From positions 248,001 through 312,000 of the forward strand of contig CAWDIJ010000010.1 of NCBI GenBank assembly GCA_963802375.1: DNA of 64,000 nt. The letters run 5' to 3'. Positions 8,369 to 15,315 of this stretch are shown here, in pieces. How positions within the stretch are numbered: position 1 is the stretch's first letter; every line of letters begins with the position of its first letter. The notes below the pieces were generated by a model. That model ran no database searches and was not told where the DNA came from. It was given only the letters and a program-made list of their open reading frames with translations. This DNA comes from JACDAN01 sp963802375 (GTDB taxonomy: Bacteria; Actinomycetota; Thermoleophilia; Gaiellales; Gaiellaceae). A program made the position numbers and the translations under genes.

Positions 8369-8387
8369 CATGGCGAACGTATGTTCG
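8343..8387 (+). promoter_or_regulatory. SOS promoter with two LexA boxes
   Basis: TTGACG (8343-8348) and TAGCAT (8366-8371) are separated by 17 bp. A LexA box CGAACATACGTTCT (8351-8364) fills the spacer and matches the Gram-positive consensus CGAACRNRYGTTYG at 13 of 14 positions. A second box, CGAACGTATGTTCG (8374-8387), matches at 14 of 14 and covers the start point and ATG of the downstream gene. LexA bound here would block RNA polymerase directly. Confidence 0.88.
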
Positions 8388-8623
8388 TCCGCATCGCATT
8401 CGTCACCCTCCTAGTGATGGTGCTCGCCTGGAGCGTCCTGGCCCGCGTGTCCGAGGCGACGGGCACGCCTCAGCCGTACAGCGTCCAGGCAGGCGACACG
8501 CTGTGGTCGATCGCCGCCGAGCACTACCACGGCGATCCTCGTCAGGGCGTCTGGGCGATCCAACGCGAGAACGGCCTCGCGGGAGTTGCACTGACCCCGG
8601 GGCAGGTGCTCATGCTCCCGTAG
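8381..8623 (+). CDS. SOS-induced LysM membrane protein (YneA-like)
   Basis: An 80-residue protein: one N-terminal transmembrane or signal-anchor helix (residues 4-24) and a C-terminal LysM domain (about 32-80, YSVQAGDTLWSIA and LTPGQVLML). Architecture, size and control match Bacillus YneA, the SOS-induced cell-division suppressor, and analogous actinobacterial LysM proteins next to lexA. Here lexA is not adjacent. The ATG lies inside a perfect LexA box, 9 bases after the -10 element, so the mRNA should be leaderless. A role in halting septation after DNA damage is inferred, and no symbol is given. Confidence 0.85.
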   Translation: MFVRIAFVTLLVMVLAWSVLARVSEATGTPQPYSVQAGDTLWSIAAEHYHGDPRQGVWAIQRENGLAGVALTPGQVLMLP

Positions 8624-8644
8624 AGACATTCCTAGACTGCTCCC

Positions 8645-9652
8645 GTGGACCTGGATCTCGTCTTCCTCGGCACCTCCGGCTCGATGCCGACCGCCCAGCG
8701 GGCTCCGACGGCGATGCTGCTCCGGCGCGGGGGAGAGCGCCTGCTGTTCGACTGCGCCGAGGGGACGCAGCGGCAGCTGCTCCGCTCGAACGTCGGGCTG
8801 ATCGAGCTGCGGGAGATTTTCCTCACGCACTACCACGCCGACCACTACCTCGGCCTGCCCGGGATGCTGAAGACCTTCGCGCTCCGCGGGCGAGAACTGC
8901 CGATCACGATCTACGGGCCGCGCGGCCTCCAGGACCTGTTCTCGTCGCTCCGACGGATTTTCGGGAAGCTCACGTACCACTACGACCTGGTCGAGCTGGA
9001 GCCGGGTGAGCGCCTCGAGCGGGGGGAGTACGAGCTCGTGACCTTTCCGGTGGAGCACGGCGTGGCCGCGATCGGGTATGCGCTCGTCGAACGGCCGCGG
9101 CCGGGCCGGTTCGACGCCGATGCGGCAGACACGCTTGGAATTCCCGAGGGGCCCGAGCGGGGCGCGCTCCAGGGCGGCGAGTCGGTGACGCTGCCCGATG
9201 GCCGGGTGCTGACGCCCGACCTGGTCCTCGGCCCGGCGCGGCCGGGACGGAAAGTGGTGATCGCGGCGGACACGGCGTTCTCCCGCTCCGTCGTGGATGC
9301 CGCACGAGGCGCCGACCTGCTCGTCCACGAGGCGACCTTCGCGGAGGAGGAGCGCGACCGGGCGCACGAGACGCTGCACTCGACGGCGCTCGAGGCGGCG
9401 GAAGTCGCGCAGAGCGCCGAGGTCGGGATGCTCGCGCTGACTCATCTCTCGAACCGCTACTTCGGCGGCGAGATCGAGCGCGAGGCGCGTTCCGTCTTTC
9501 CGGACACTGTCGTGCCCCGTGACCTCGATATCATCGTCGTCCCGTTCCAGGAGCGGGGCGCACCAGAGCTCGTGAAGGGAGGAGCCTCGCACAGGCACCA
9601 GCAGCCGGCTCCGAAGGAAGTCGTCCCGACCGTCGAGGAGGCCCCGCGATGA
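8645..9652 (+). CDS. rnz: Ribonuclease Z
   Basis: A 335-residue metallo-beta-lactamase-fold tRNA 3'-processing endonuclease (tRNase Z). The Zn-binding HxHxDH motif is at 62-67 (THYHADHYLG). A flexible-arm region lies around 150-190, and later motifs include ADTAFS, VHEATF and LTHLSNRY. It removes 3' trailers from pre-tRNA before CCA addition. The C-terminal ~25 residues are an extra basic tail. GTG start six bases after a TAGACT hexamer (8633-8638), 21 bp after the LysM gene. Its stop overlaps the next ATG as ATGA. Confidence 0.93.
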   Translation: MDLDLVFLGTSGSMPTAQRAPTAMLLRRGGERLLFDCAEGTQRQLLRSNVGLIELREIFLTHYHADHYLGLPGMLKTFALRGRELPITIYGPRGLQDLFSSLRRIFGKLTYHYDLVELEPGERLERGEYELVTFPVEHGVAAIGYALVERPRPGRFDADAADTLGIPEGPERGALQGGESVTLPDGRVLTPDLVLGPARPGRKVVIAADTAFSRSVVDAARGADLLVHEATFAEEERDRAHETLHSTALEAAEVAQSAEVGMLALTHLSNRYFGGEIEREARSVFPDTVVPRDLDIIVVPFQERGAPELVKGGASHRHQQPAPKEVVPTVEEAPR

Positions 9653-9882
9653 CCAGGATGGTGCAGGTCGCCGTCGCCGGCGACGTCACAGAGGCGGAGG
9701 AGCTCGAGTCGATGCTTCGCTCCGCCGGAATCGACACGCAGCTCGAGCCCGCGACCGAGCATCACCCGAGCGAGGTCGAGGACGCGCCTCAGAAAGTGCT
9801 CGTCCCCGAGAGCTCGCTCGAGGCTGCGATGCACGCGATCGAGTCCCTCAGCGACCCCGAAGACATCGTCGACGAGGGGTAG
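9649..9882 (+). CDS. DUF2007 family protein
   Basis: A 77-residue DUF2007 protein: VQVAVAGDVTEAEELESMLRS forms the first strand and helix, IDTQLEP the second strand, and KVLVPESSLEAAMHAIE the last strand and helix. It overlaps rnz by four bases (ATGA), indicating coupling. The acidic C-terminus runs directly into the methyltransferase frame, which has no normal start codon (see the next entry). Function unknown; related in pattern to the protein at 558-779. Confidence 0.8.
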   Translation: MTRMVQVAVAGDVTEAEELESMLRSAGIDTQLEPATEHHPSEVEDAPQKVLVPESSLEAAMHAIESLSDPEDIVDEG

Positions 9883-9961
9883 CCCCGACTACGGCGAGGC
9901 CGCGGCTCGGTACGACGAGCTGCGTCCGCAGGACGAGGCGTGGTGGGAGCGCTTCGAGCTG

Positions 9962-10597
9962 TTGGCTCGCGAAGGCGACCTACTCGGGAAGCGAGTGCTC
10001 GACGTCGGCTGTGGAACCGGGCGGTGGTCGGAAGCTCTGATCAAGCGTGGATCCCGTGTGTGGGGGATTGACCCCTCGCCAGAGATGGTCGAGCAGGCGC
10101 GGCGGCGGGGCATGAACGCGAAGGTGGCTAGCGCCGAGGCGCTTCCGTTCAAGGAGGGCTGGTTCGAGCGGGCGCTGCTAGTCCTCGTTGTCCACCTCCT
10201 CGACCGACCGCGCGCATTCGCGGAACTTCGGCGAGTGTTGGCCGACGACGGCCGGCTCGCGATCGGCACGTTCGACCACGCGCAGTTCGACCATCACTAC
10301 CTGAGCCCGTACTTCCCCTCGATTGCCGACATCGACAAGGCTCGATTTCCCACCAAGGAGGAACTCGAGGCGGAACTCGCCACGGCCGGGTTCGCGCCGC
10401 GCACGATCCCGGTACACCAGCGGATGACGCTCAGTCGCGACTGGCTGCTCGAGCGGATCCGCGGCCGCTTCATCTCGACGCTCCAACTCCTCGACGAGGC
10501 AGAGTTCGCGGAGGGGCTGGCCCGGGCCGAGCAGGAGCTGCCGGAGGAGGTCGAGGCCGAGCAGCACCTCCTCGCGGTCGTCGCCGAGCGGGGCTAG
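9962..10597 (+). CDS. SAM-dependent class I methyltransferase
   Basis: Minimal product of 211 residues from a TTG at 9962. Motif I is LDVGCGTGRW, motif II WGIDPSPEMVEQARRRG, followed by ASAEALPFKEGWF; this is the Methyltransf_11 type, with unknown substrate. The open frame continues upstream to about 9881 and reads DYGEAAARYDELRPQD, a typical N-terminal helix of such enzymes, yet no ATG/GTG/TTG exists in that stretch. The true N-terminus therefore probably lies near 9881, reached through a non-standard start, a +1 shift from the DUF2007 gene, or hidden by a sequencing indel. It converges on the DUF1697 gene, overlapping by four bases. Confidence 0.85.
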   Translation: MAREGDLLGKRVLDVGCGTGRWSEALIKRGSRVWGIDPSPEMVEQARRRGMNAKVASAEALPFKEGWFERALLVLVVHLLDRPRAFAELRRVLADDGRLAIGTFDHAQFDHHYLSPYFPSIADIDKARFPTKEELEAELATAGFAPRTIPVHQRMTLSRDWLLERIRGRFISTLQLLDEAEFAEGLARAEQELPEEVEAEQHLLAVVAERG

Positions 10598-11118
10598 TCG
10601 TCCAGCTTCGCGGCGAGCTTGGCCAGCATCGTCGTGTTCCGCGTCGTGGTCGGCTGGCCGAGCACGTCCCAGTCCTTCGGCTTGAGCTCCGAGTCCATCA
10701 TCCGGCCGTCGATCAGCCAGTGCACCTCGCGGCCGTCCACGACGAGCCGGTCGGACGGGGTGGACCGATCCTCGATCGCCTTCCGCTCGGCCGCCGTCGG
10801 CTTGCGGCGCAGGAAGGCGACCATGTGCGTCTTCCCGGCTGGCACCTTGCCGAACGGCTTCTCGGACGCCGCGTGCCGCACCTCGCTCGCCCGGCGCAGG
10901 AGCGTGGTGACCTCGAAGCCGAGCGCCTCCTCGAGCTTCTCCTCGATGGTCCGCTCGAGGTCGGCGGCCCGCCCAGCCGCGTCGAACAGGACGTTGCCGC
11001 TCGCGATGTAGGTCGAGACTCGTTCGTGCCCGAGCTCCTCGAAGACGGCGCGGAGGCGGTCCATCGAGACCCGGCGGCCGCCGACGTTCACCGCGCGGAG
11101 GAAGGCGACGTACCGCAC
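10594..11118 (-). CDS. DUF1697 family protein
   Basis: A 174-residue DUF1697 protein, recognised by its opening YVAFLRAVNVGG, then SGNVLFDA and the C-terminal TTRNTTMLAKLA. The family is widespread and functionally uncharacterised. GTG start at 11118 chosen because the family begins at this strand; longer upstream extensions are not conserved-looking and would enter the pyrR leader. Divergent from pyrR with a 106-bp gap; convergent with the methyltransferase. Confidence 0.85.
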   Translation of the reverse strand: MRYVAFLRAVNVGGRRVSMDRLRAVFEELGHERVSTYIASGNVLFDAAGRAADLERTIEEKLEEALGFEVTTLLRRASEVRHAASEKPFGKVPAGKTHMVAFLRRKPTAAERKAIEDRSTPSDRLVVDGREVHWLIDGRMMDSELKPKDWDVLGQPTTTRNTTMLAKLAAKLDD

Positions 11119-11185
11119 GCTCGCACGAAAGCACAGTTCCTCGAGCGCCGTCCGGCTGCCGTTGTAGAGTCCTGCTCGCTCCACG

Positions 11186-11218
11186 TCCTTTAACTCGGTC
11201 CCGAGAGGCCGGAAAGGA
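11186..11218 (+). promoter_or_regulatory. pyr operon leader hairpin, putative PyrR-binding site over the RBS
   Basis: TCCTTT (11186-11191) pairs perfectly with AAAGGA (11213-11218), which is the ribosome-binding site of pyrR. Between them lies GGTCCCGAGAGGCC, resembling the conserved purine-rich loop of PyrR-binding RNA (GAGAGG). PyrR bound with UMP would stabilise the hairpin and hide the ribosome-binding site, as in mycobacterial translational control. No terminator is present, arguing against Bacillus-type attenuation. A -10-like TAGAGT lies at 11165-11170. Confidence 0.7.
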
Positions 11219-11224
11219 GAGCGG

Positions 11225-11812
11225 TTGACGCTGCCTGCCCAGACCAGTGCACGAGTCCTGCTGGACGAGGCCGCGATCGCCCGGACGCTGACGCGGATCG
11301 CGCATGAGATCATCGAGGGGAACCCGGACCTCGAGCGGGTCGCGCTCGTCGGTATCCACACGCGCGGCGTCCCGCTCGCCCAGCGCCTGCGCCGCCTGAT
11401 CCACGAGTTCAGCGGCGAGGAGGTCGGGTCGGGATCGCTGGACATCACCTTCTACCGCGACGACGTCCAGGTCCGTGGGGGAGAGCCGCCGAAGCAGGCG
11501 CAGCCGGTGGTCCGGTCGACGCGGCTCGACTTTCCGCTCGGGGGGATGACGTGCGTGCTCGTCGACGATGTCCTGTACACGGGCCGAACGATCCGCGCGG
11601 CGATCGAGGCGCTCTTCCACTACGGGCGCCCGGCCCGCGTCCAGCTCGCCTGCCTCGCCGACCGCGGTCACCGAGAGCTTCCGATCCGTCCCGACTACGT
11701 CGGCAAGAACCTGCCGACCTCCCGCGGCGAGCGCATCCAGGTGCAGCTCGTCGAGGTCGACGAGGTCGACCAAGTCCTGCTCGTGCCGAACCCGGAGGAA
11801 GATCATGGGTGA
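11225..11812 (+). CDS. pyrR: PyrR bifunctional pyr operon regulator / uracil phosphoribosyltransferase
   Basis: A 195-residue type I phosphoribosyltransferase. The PRPP-binding motif is VLVDDVLYTGRTIRAA (about residues 102-117), and LVGIHTRGVPLA forms an earlier substrate loop. PyrR binds pyr mRNA in response to UMP and has residual Uprt activity. First gene of the UMP operon; TTG start seven bases after the AAAGGAGAG ribosome-binding site, which is sequestered in the leader hairpin, so PyrR probably represses its own translation and, by coupling, that of pyrB. The stop overlaps pyrB by eight bases. Confidence 0.95.
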   Translation: MTLPAQTSARVLLDEAAIARTLTRIAHEIIEGNPDLERVALVGIHTRGVPLAQRLRRLIHEFSGEEVGSGSLDITFYRDDVQVRGGEPPKQAQPVVRSTRLDFPLGGMTCVLVDDVLYTGRTIRAAIEALFHYGRPARVQLACLADRGHRELPIRPDYVGKNLPTSRGERIQVQLVEVDEVDQVLLVPNPEEDHG

Positions 11813-12800
11813 CATCCGCGTCATGCGCGACGACCTGAAGCCGCCGCCCCCGACGGAGCGCCGGCATCTCCTGTCTGTCGCAGACCTGTCCCGAGACGAC
11901 ATCGAGCGGCTGCTCGCCACCGCCCGCAACTTCTCGCGTTCGCTGGAGCGGGAGATGAAGAAGCTTCCGACCCTGCGCGGCCGGCTGGTCGTGAACGTTT
12001 TCTTCGAGTCGTCCACGCGCACCTCGTCCAGCTTCGAGCTCGCCGCCAAGCGGCTGTCGGCGGACACGATGTCGATCAAGTCCTCAGGCTCGGCGGTCGA
12101 CAAGGGCGAGTCCCTGAAGGACACGGCTCTGACCCTTGGCGCCTACGACCCGGACGTGATCGTCATGCGCCACCCGCAGATCGGCGCCTCACACTTCGTC
12201 GCGAAGGTGACGGCGGCCCACGTCGTGAACGCAGGCGACGGGAAGCATCAGCACCCGACGCAGGCGCTGCTCGACCTCTACACGCTGCGCGAGGAGTTCG
12301 GCCGGCTCGAGGGCCTGCACGTCGCAATCGTCGGCGACGTCCTGCACTCGCGGGTCGCGCGCTCGCTGATCCAGGCGCTCGACCTCGTCGGCGCCCGCAC
12401 GACGCTGGTCGGGCCGCCGACGCTGCTCCCGCGTGGGGTGGAGGCGATGGGCTGCGAGACCTCGACCGACATCGCCTCCATCGCCGCCGCCGACGTCGTC
12501 TACGTCCTCCGGATGCAGCGCGAGCGGATGCTCGAAGGCGCCAATTACGTCCCGAGCCTTCGCGAGTACACCGAGCGCTGGGGCGTCACGCCGGAGCGGC
12601 TGCGCGCCGGCCAGAAGGTGATGCACCCCGGGCCGATGAACCGCGGCGTCGAGATCGACCCGCGGGTGGCGGACGCGGCCGACGCGCTGATCGAGACCCA
12701 GGTGCGCGCAGGGCTCGTCACGCGGATGGCTGTCCTCTACGACCTGCTGACGAGTGGCCCAGTCGGCGTCAAGGCTCCGCAGCTGACGGAGGTGGCTTGA
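11805..12800 (+). CDS. pyrB: Aspartate carbamoyltransferase catalytic subunit
   Basis: A 331-residue ATCase catalytic chain: carbamoyl phosphate + L-aspartate to carbamoyl aspartate. The carbamoyl-phosphate motif FESSTRTSSSFELAAKRL is near 70, HPTQALLDLYT near 150, and the Asp-domain motif HPGPMNRGVE near 275. No regulatory chain (pyrI) is present. ATG at 11805 chosen over upstream in-frame starts because GGAGGA lies at the right distance and the N-terminus then matches the family. It overlaps pyrR by eight bases. A 162-bp structured element separates it from pyrC. Confidence 0.96.
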   Translation: MGDIRVMRDDLKPPPPTERRHLLSVADLSRDDIERLLATARNFSRSLEREMKKLPTLRGRLVVNVFFESSTRTSSSFELAAKRLSADTMSIKSSGSAVDKGESLKDTALTLGAYDPDVIVMRHPQIGASHFVAKVTAAHVVNAGDGKHQHPTQALLDLYTLREEFGRLEGLHVAIVGDVLHSRVARSLIQALDLVGARTTLVGPPTLLPRGVEAMGCETSTDIASIAAADVVYVLRMQRERMLEGANYVPSLREYTERWGVTPERLRAGQKVMHPGPMNRGVEIDPRVADAADALIETQVRAGLVTRMAVLYDLLTSGPVGVKAPQLTEVA

Positions 12801-12803
12801 ATG

Positions 12804-12965
12804 GCGGTCCCCTCCACCACAGCTCAGGCTCCCCGGCGCGCTGCAAAGCGGCCGCTCGCCGCGTCCTCAGTCGCGCCCGTAGCCTCCGGCTACGCGCGCT
12901 CCCTGCGTCCTTGCGACCGGCGCTTTTCACGGCCCGGAACCGTGATCTGCGCTGGAGGTGACCGC
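12804..12965. repeat. ~160-bp folded intergenic element, copy C (divergent)
   Basis: The ends are inverted repeats: GCGGTCCCCTCCA on the left, TGGAGGTGACCGC on the right. The centre has the core shared with copies at 18358 and 62380: GTCCTC, then GTCGCGCCC, a small hairpin (GTAGCC-TCC-GGCTAC), then CCTGCGTCC. The hairpin sequence differs completely from the other copies while the pairing is kept. The right arm supplies the GGAGGTGA ribosome-binding site of pyrC, so folding could affect its translation. No ORF is supported in this gap. Confidence 0.7.
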
Positions 12966-12967
12966 TG

Positions 12968-14269
12968 ATGCTCTGGGCGCAGGCTGCTCCCGGCGAGAAC
13001 ATGATCGTCCGCGGCGCGCGGGTCCTCGATCCGGCGGCACAGGTCGACGGCGTCATGGACGTCCGGATCGACGGAGGCACGATCGCGGAGCTCGGCGCGC
13101 GGCTCGACCCGAACTCCCACCGCGTCGTCGAGGCGGAAGGGCTCACGCTCGCGCCTGCGTTCGTCGACCCCCATGTGCACCTCAGGACGCCCGGCCGCGA
13201 GGACGAGGAGACGATCGCCAGCGGGACTCAGGCGGCGGCGGCCGGTGGGTACTGCGCGATCCTGGGGATGCCGAACACCGATCCCGTCGTCGACTCGGCA
13301 GCCGTGCTCGGTTCGCTCGCCGAAACGGCGGAGGCCGAGGCCGAGATTCCGGTCGGGTTCATCGCCGCGATCAGCAAGGGCTTGGAGGGCGGCGAGCTGA
13401 CGGAGATGGCCGAGCTCGCAGACGCCGGCGCCGCGGGCTTCAGCGACGACGGCCGGCCGGTCGCGACGCCCGGGCTCATGCGCCGCGCGCTCCAGTACGG
13501 CGCGGTCGCGGACCGGCCGCTCGCGCTGCACTGCGAGGAGCCGACGCTGTCGCGGAGCGGCCAGATGCACGAGGGCGCCGTTTCGGCCGAGCTCGGGTTT
13601 ACCGGCTATCCGTCGGTCGCCGAGAGCCTGATGGTCGAGCGCGACATCTCACTCGCCGCGTACGAGGGCAGGCCCGTGCACTTCCTTCACCTGTCGGCGC
13701 GTGAGTCCGTGGACGCCGTACGCAGCGCACGAGGCGCAGGCGTCGGGGCCACCGCCGAGGTCACGCCGCACCACCTCTGCCTGACCGACGAAGCCGTGCG
13801 TTCGCTCGACTCGAACCTGAAGATGAACCCGCCGCTCCGCTCTGTTGACGACCGGGCTGCCCTCGTGGAGGGCCTCCGGGACGGGACGATCGGAGCGATC
13901 GCCACCGACCACGCGCCGCACGCGCGGCACGAGAAGGATGTGCCGTTCGAGGCTGCGCCGTTCGGCGTCACGGGGCTGGAAACCGCGTTCGCAGCGCTCT
14001 ACACGCATCTCGTCGAGCCCGGTCTCATCAAGCTCGAGCTGCTGCTGGAGCGCATGTCGACCGGGCCCGCAGCAATCTTCGGCCTCCCGGCTCCGCGTAT
14101 CGCCGTCGGGGAGCCGGCGAACCTCGTCCTGCTCGACACGCGCGCCGGCTGGCGCGTGCAGGAAGACGGGTTCTGCTCGCGGTCGTCCAACTCGTGGCTC
14201 CTCGGCGAGCGGCTGACCGGCAAGGTGAGGATGACGGTCGCCGCCGGGAGGACGGTGTGGGACTCGTGA
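12968..14269 (+). CDS. pyrC: Dihydroorotase
   Basis: A 433-residue type I dihydroorotase of the amidohydrolase superfamily: carbamoyl aspartate to dihydroorotate. The metal motif DPHVHLRTPG is near residue 60, and later metal or catalytic motifs are HLSARESVDAV, EVTPHHLCLTDE and ATDHAPH (catalytic Asp). ATG at 12968 is preferred over an internal ATG at residue 12 because GGAGGTGA lies seven bases upstream. Its TGA overlaps the start region of carA. Confidence 0.95.
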   Translation: MLWAQAAPGENMIVRGARVLDPAAQVDGVMDVRIDGGTIAELGARLDPNSHRVVEAEGLTLAPAFVDPHVHLRTPGREDEETIASGTQAAAAGGYCAILGMPNTDPVVDSAAVLGSLAETAEAEAEIPVGFIAAISKGLEGGELTEMAELADAGAAGFSDDGRPVATPGLMRRALQYGAVADRPLALHCEEPTLSRSGQMHEGAVSAELGFTGYPSVAESLMVERDISLAAYEGRPVHFLHLSARESVDAVRSARGAGVGATAEVTPHHLCLTDEAVRSLDSNLKMNPPLRSVDDRAALVEGLRDGTIGAIATDHAPHARHEKDVPFEAAPFGVTGLETAFAALYTHLVEPGLIKLELLLERMSTGPAAIFGLPAPRIAVGEPANLVLLDTRAGWRVQEDGFCSRSSNSWLLGERLTGKVRMTVAAGRTVWDS

Positions 14270-15315
14270 CCGGCTTCCTCGCTCTCGAGGACGGAAGCGT
14301 CTTCCGCGGCGAGTCGGTCGGCGCGCCGTGCTTCGCGTTCGGAGAGGCCGTCTTCACGACCGCGATGACCGGCTACCAGGAGGTGGTCACCGACCCGAGC
14401 TTCGCGGAGCAGATCGTCTGCTTCACGGCGCCGATGATCGGCAACTACGGCGTCGACCCGGAGCGCTCCGAATCCGGCCGCGTGCATGCGCGAGGGGTGC
14501 TCATGCGCGAGGCGCGCGGACCTGCCTGGACGGACTGGCTGCACGAGCGCGGGATTCCGGCCCTGACGGGGATCGACACACGCTCGCTGGTTCTCCGGCT
14601 CCGCGCGGCGGGTGCGATGCGGGCCGCGATCGTCTGCGGTGACGCCTCGGTGGACGAGACGGTCCGCGCCGTCCGGAAGCAGCCGCCGATGGCCGGCCGG
14701 CCGCTCGCCGCTTGTGTTTCATGTGACGAGCCCTACGAGTTCGCCCGAGGCGGACGGGCCCGGATCGGGGTCGTGGACTATGGCTGCAAGCGCTCGATCC
14801 TCCGCCGGGTCGCGAAAACGGGCGTCGGGGTCATGGTCGTCCCGGCCACGGCAGGAGCGGACGAGCTCGCGCAGTACGACGGCGTCGTCCTCTCCAACGG
14901 CCCGGGTGACCCCGAGCCGCTCACCGAGCAGGTCGAAGCAGTCCGGATGCTCCTCGGCCGGGTGCCGGTCTTCGGCATCTGTCTGGGGCATCAGCTGCTC
15001 GCGCTCGCCACCGGCCACGAGACCTTCAAGCTTCCGTTCGGCCACCGCGGTGCGAACCATCCGGTCCTGGAAAAGGCAACGGGACGCGTCCTCGTCACTG
15101 CCCAGAACCACGGCTTCGCGGTCAAGCCGGCCGCGGGCAGGGAGGCGACGCACGTCTCGCTCTACGACGGAACCGTCGAGGGCCTCGACTTCGCGGAGCT
15201 CGCCGCCCGGTCGGTGCAGTTCCACCCGGAGGCGGGGCCGGGCCCGCACGACGCCTGGCCGCTGCTCGACACCTGGGTCGAGGAGGTGTGCGCAGGCCTT
15301 GCCCAGGCGGCCTGA
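14257..15315 (+). CDS. carA: Carbamoyl-phosphate synthase small (glutaminase) subunit
   Basis: A 352-residue CarA. The N-terminal small-subunit domain contains TTAMTGYQEVVTDPS and IGNYGV; the C-terminal class I glutamine amidotransferase carries the nucleophile Cys in GICLGHQLL (about residue 241) and the His-Glu pair in FHPEAGPGP. It releases ammonia from glutamine for CarB. GTG at 14257 is favoured by GGGAGGA six bases upstream; GTG at 14266 is the alternative. It overlaps pyrC by 13 bases and carB by 17. Confidence 0.95.
   Translation: MGLVTGFLALEDGSVFRGESVGAPCFAFGEAVFTTAMTGYQEVVTDPSFAEQIVCFTAPMIGNYGVDPERSESGRVHARGVLMREARGPAWTDWLHERGIPALTGIDTRSLVLRLRAAGAMRAAIVCGDASVDETVRAVRKQPPMAGRPLAACVSCDEPYEFARGGRARIGVVDYGCKRSILRRVAKTGVGVMVVPATAGADELAQYDGVVLSNGPGDPEPLTEQVEAVRMLLGRVPVFGICLGHQLLALATGHETFKLPFGHRGANHPVLEKATGRVLVTAQNHGFAVKPAAGREATHVSLYDGTVEGLDFAELAARSVQFHPEAGPGPHDAWPLLDTWVEEVCAGLAQAA

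Noticed and set aside
10178..12124. 648-codon minus-strand frame from the methyltransferase to pyrB
   Set aside because: Only its middle is in the DUF1697 gene region; most is antisense to pyrR/pyrB and the methyltransferase without protein-like character.
12801..12967. tRNA or small ncRNA gene between pyrB and pyrC
   Set aside because: No cloverleaf or T-loop consensus; the segment is better explained as a member of the folded repeat family.
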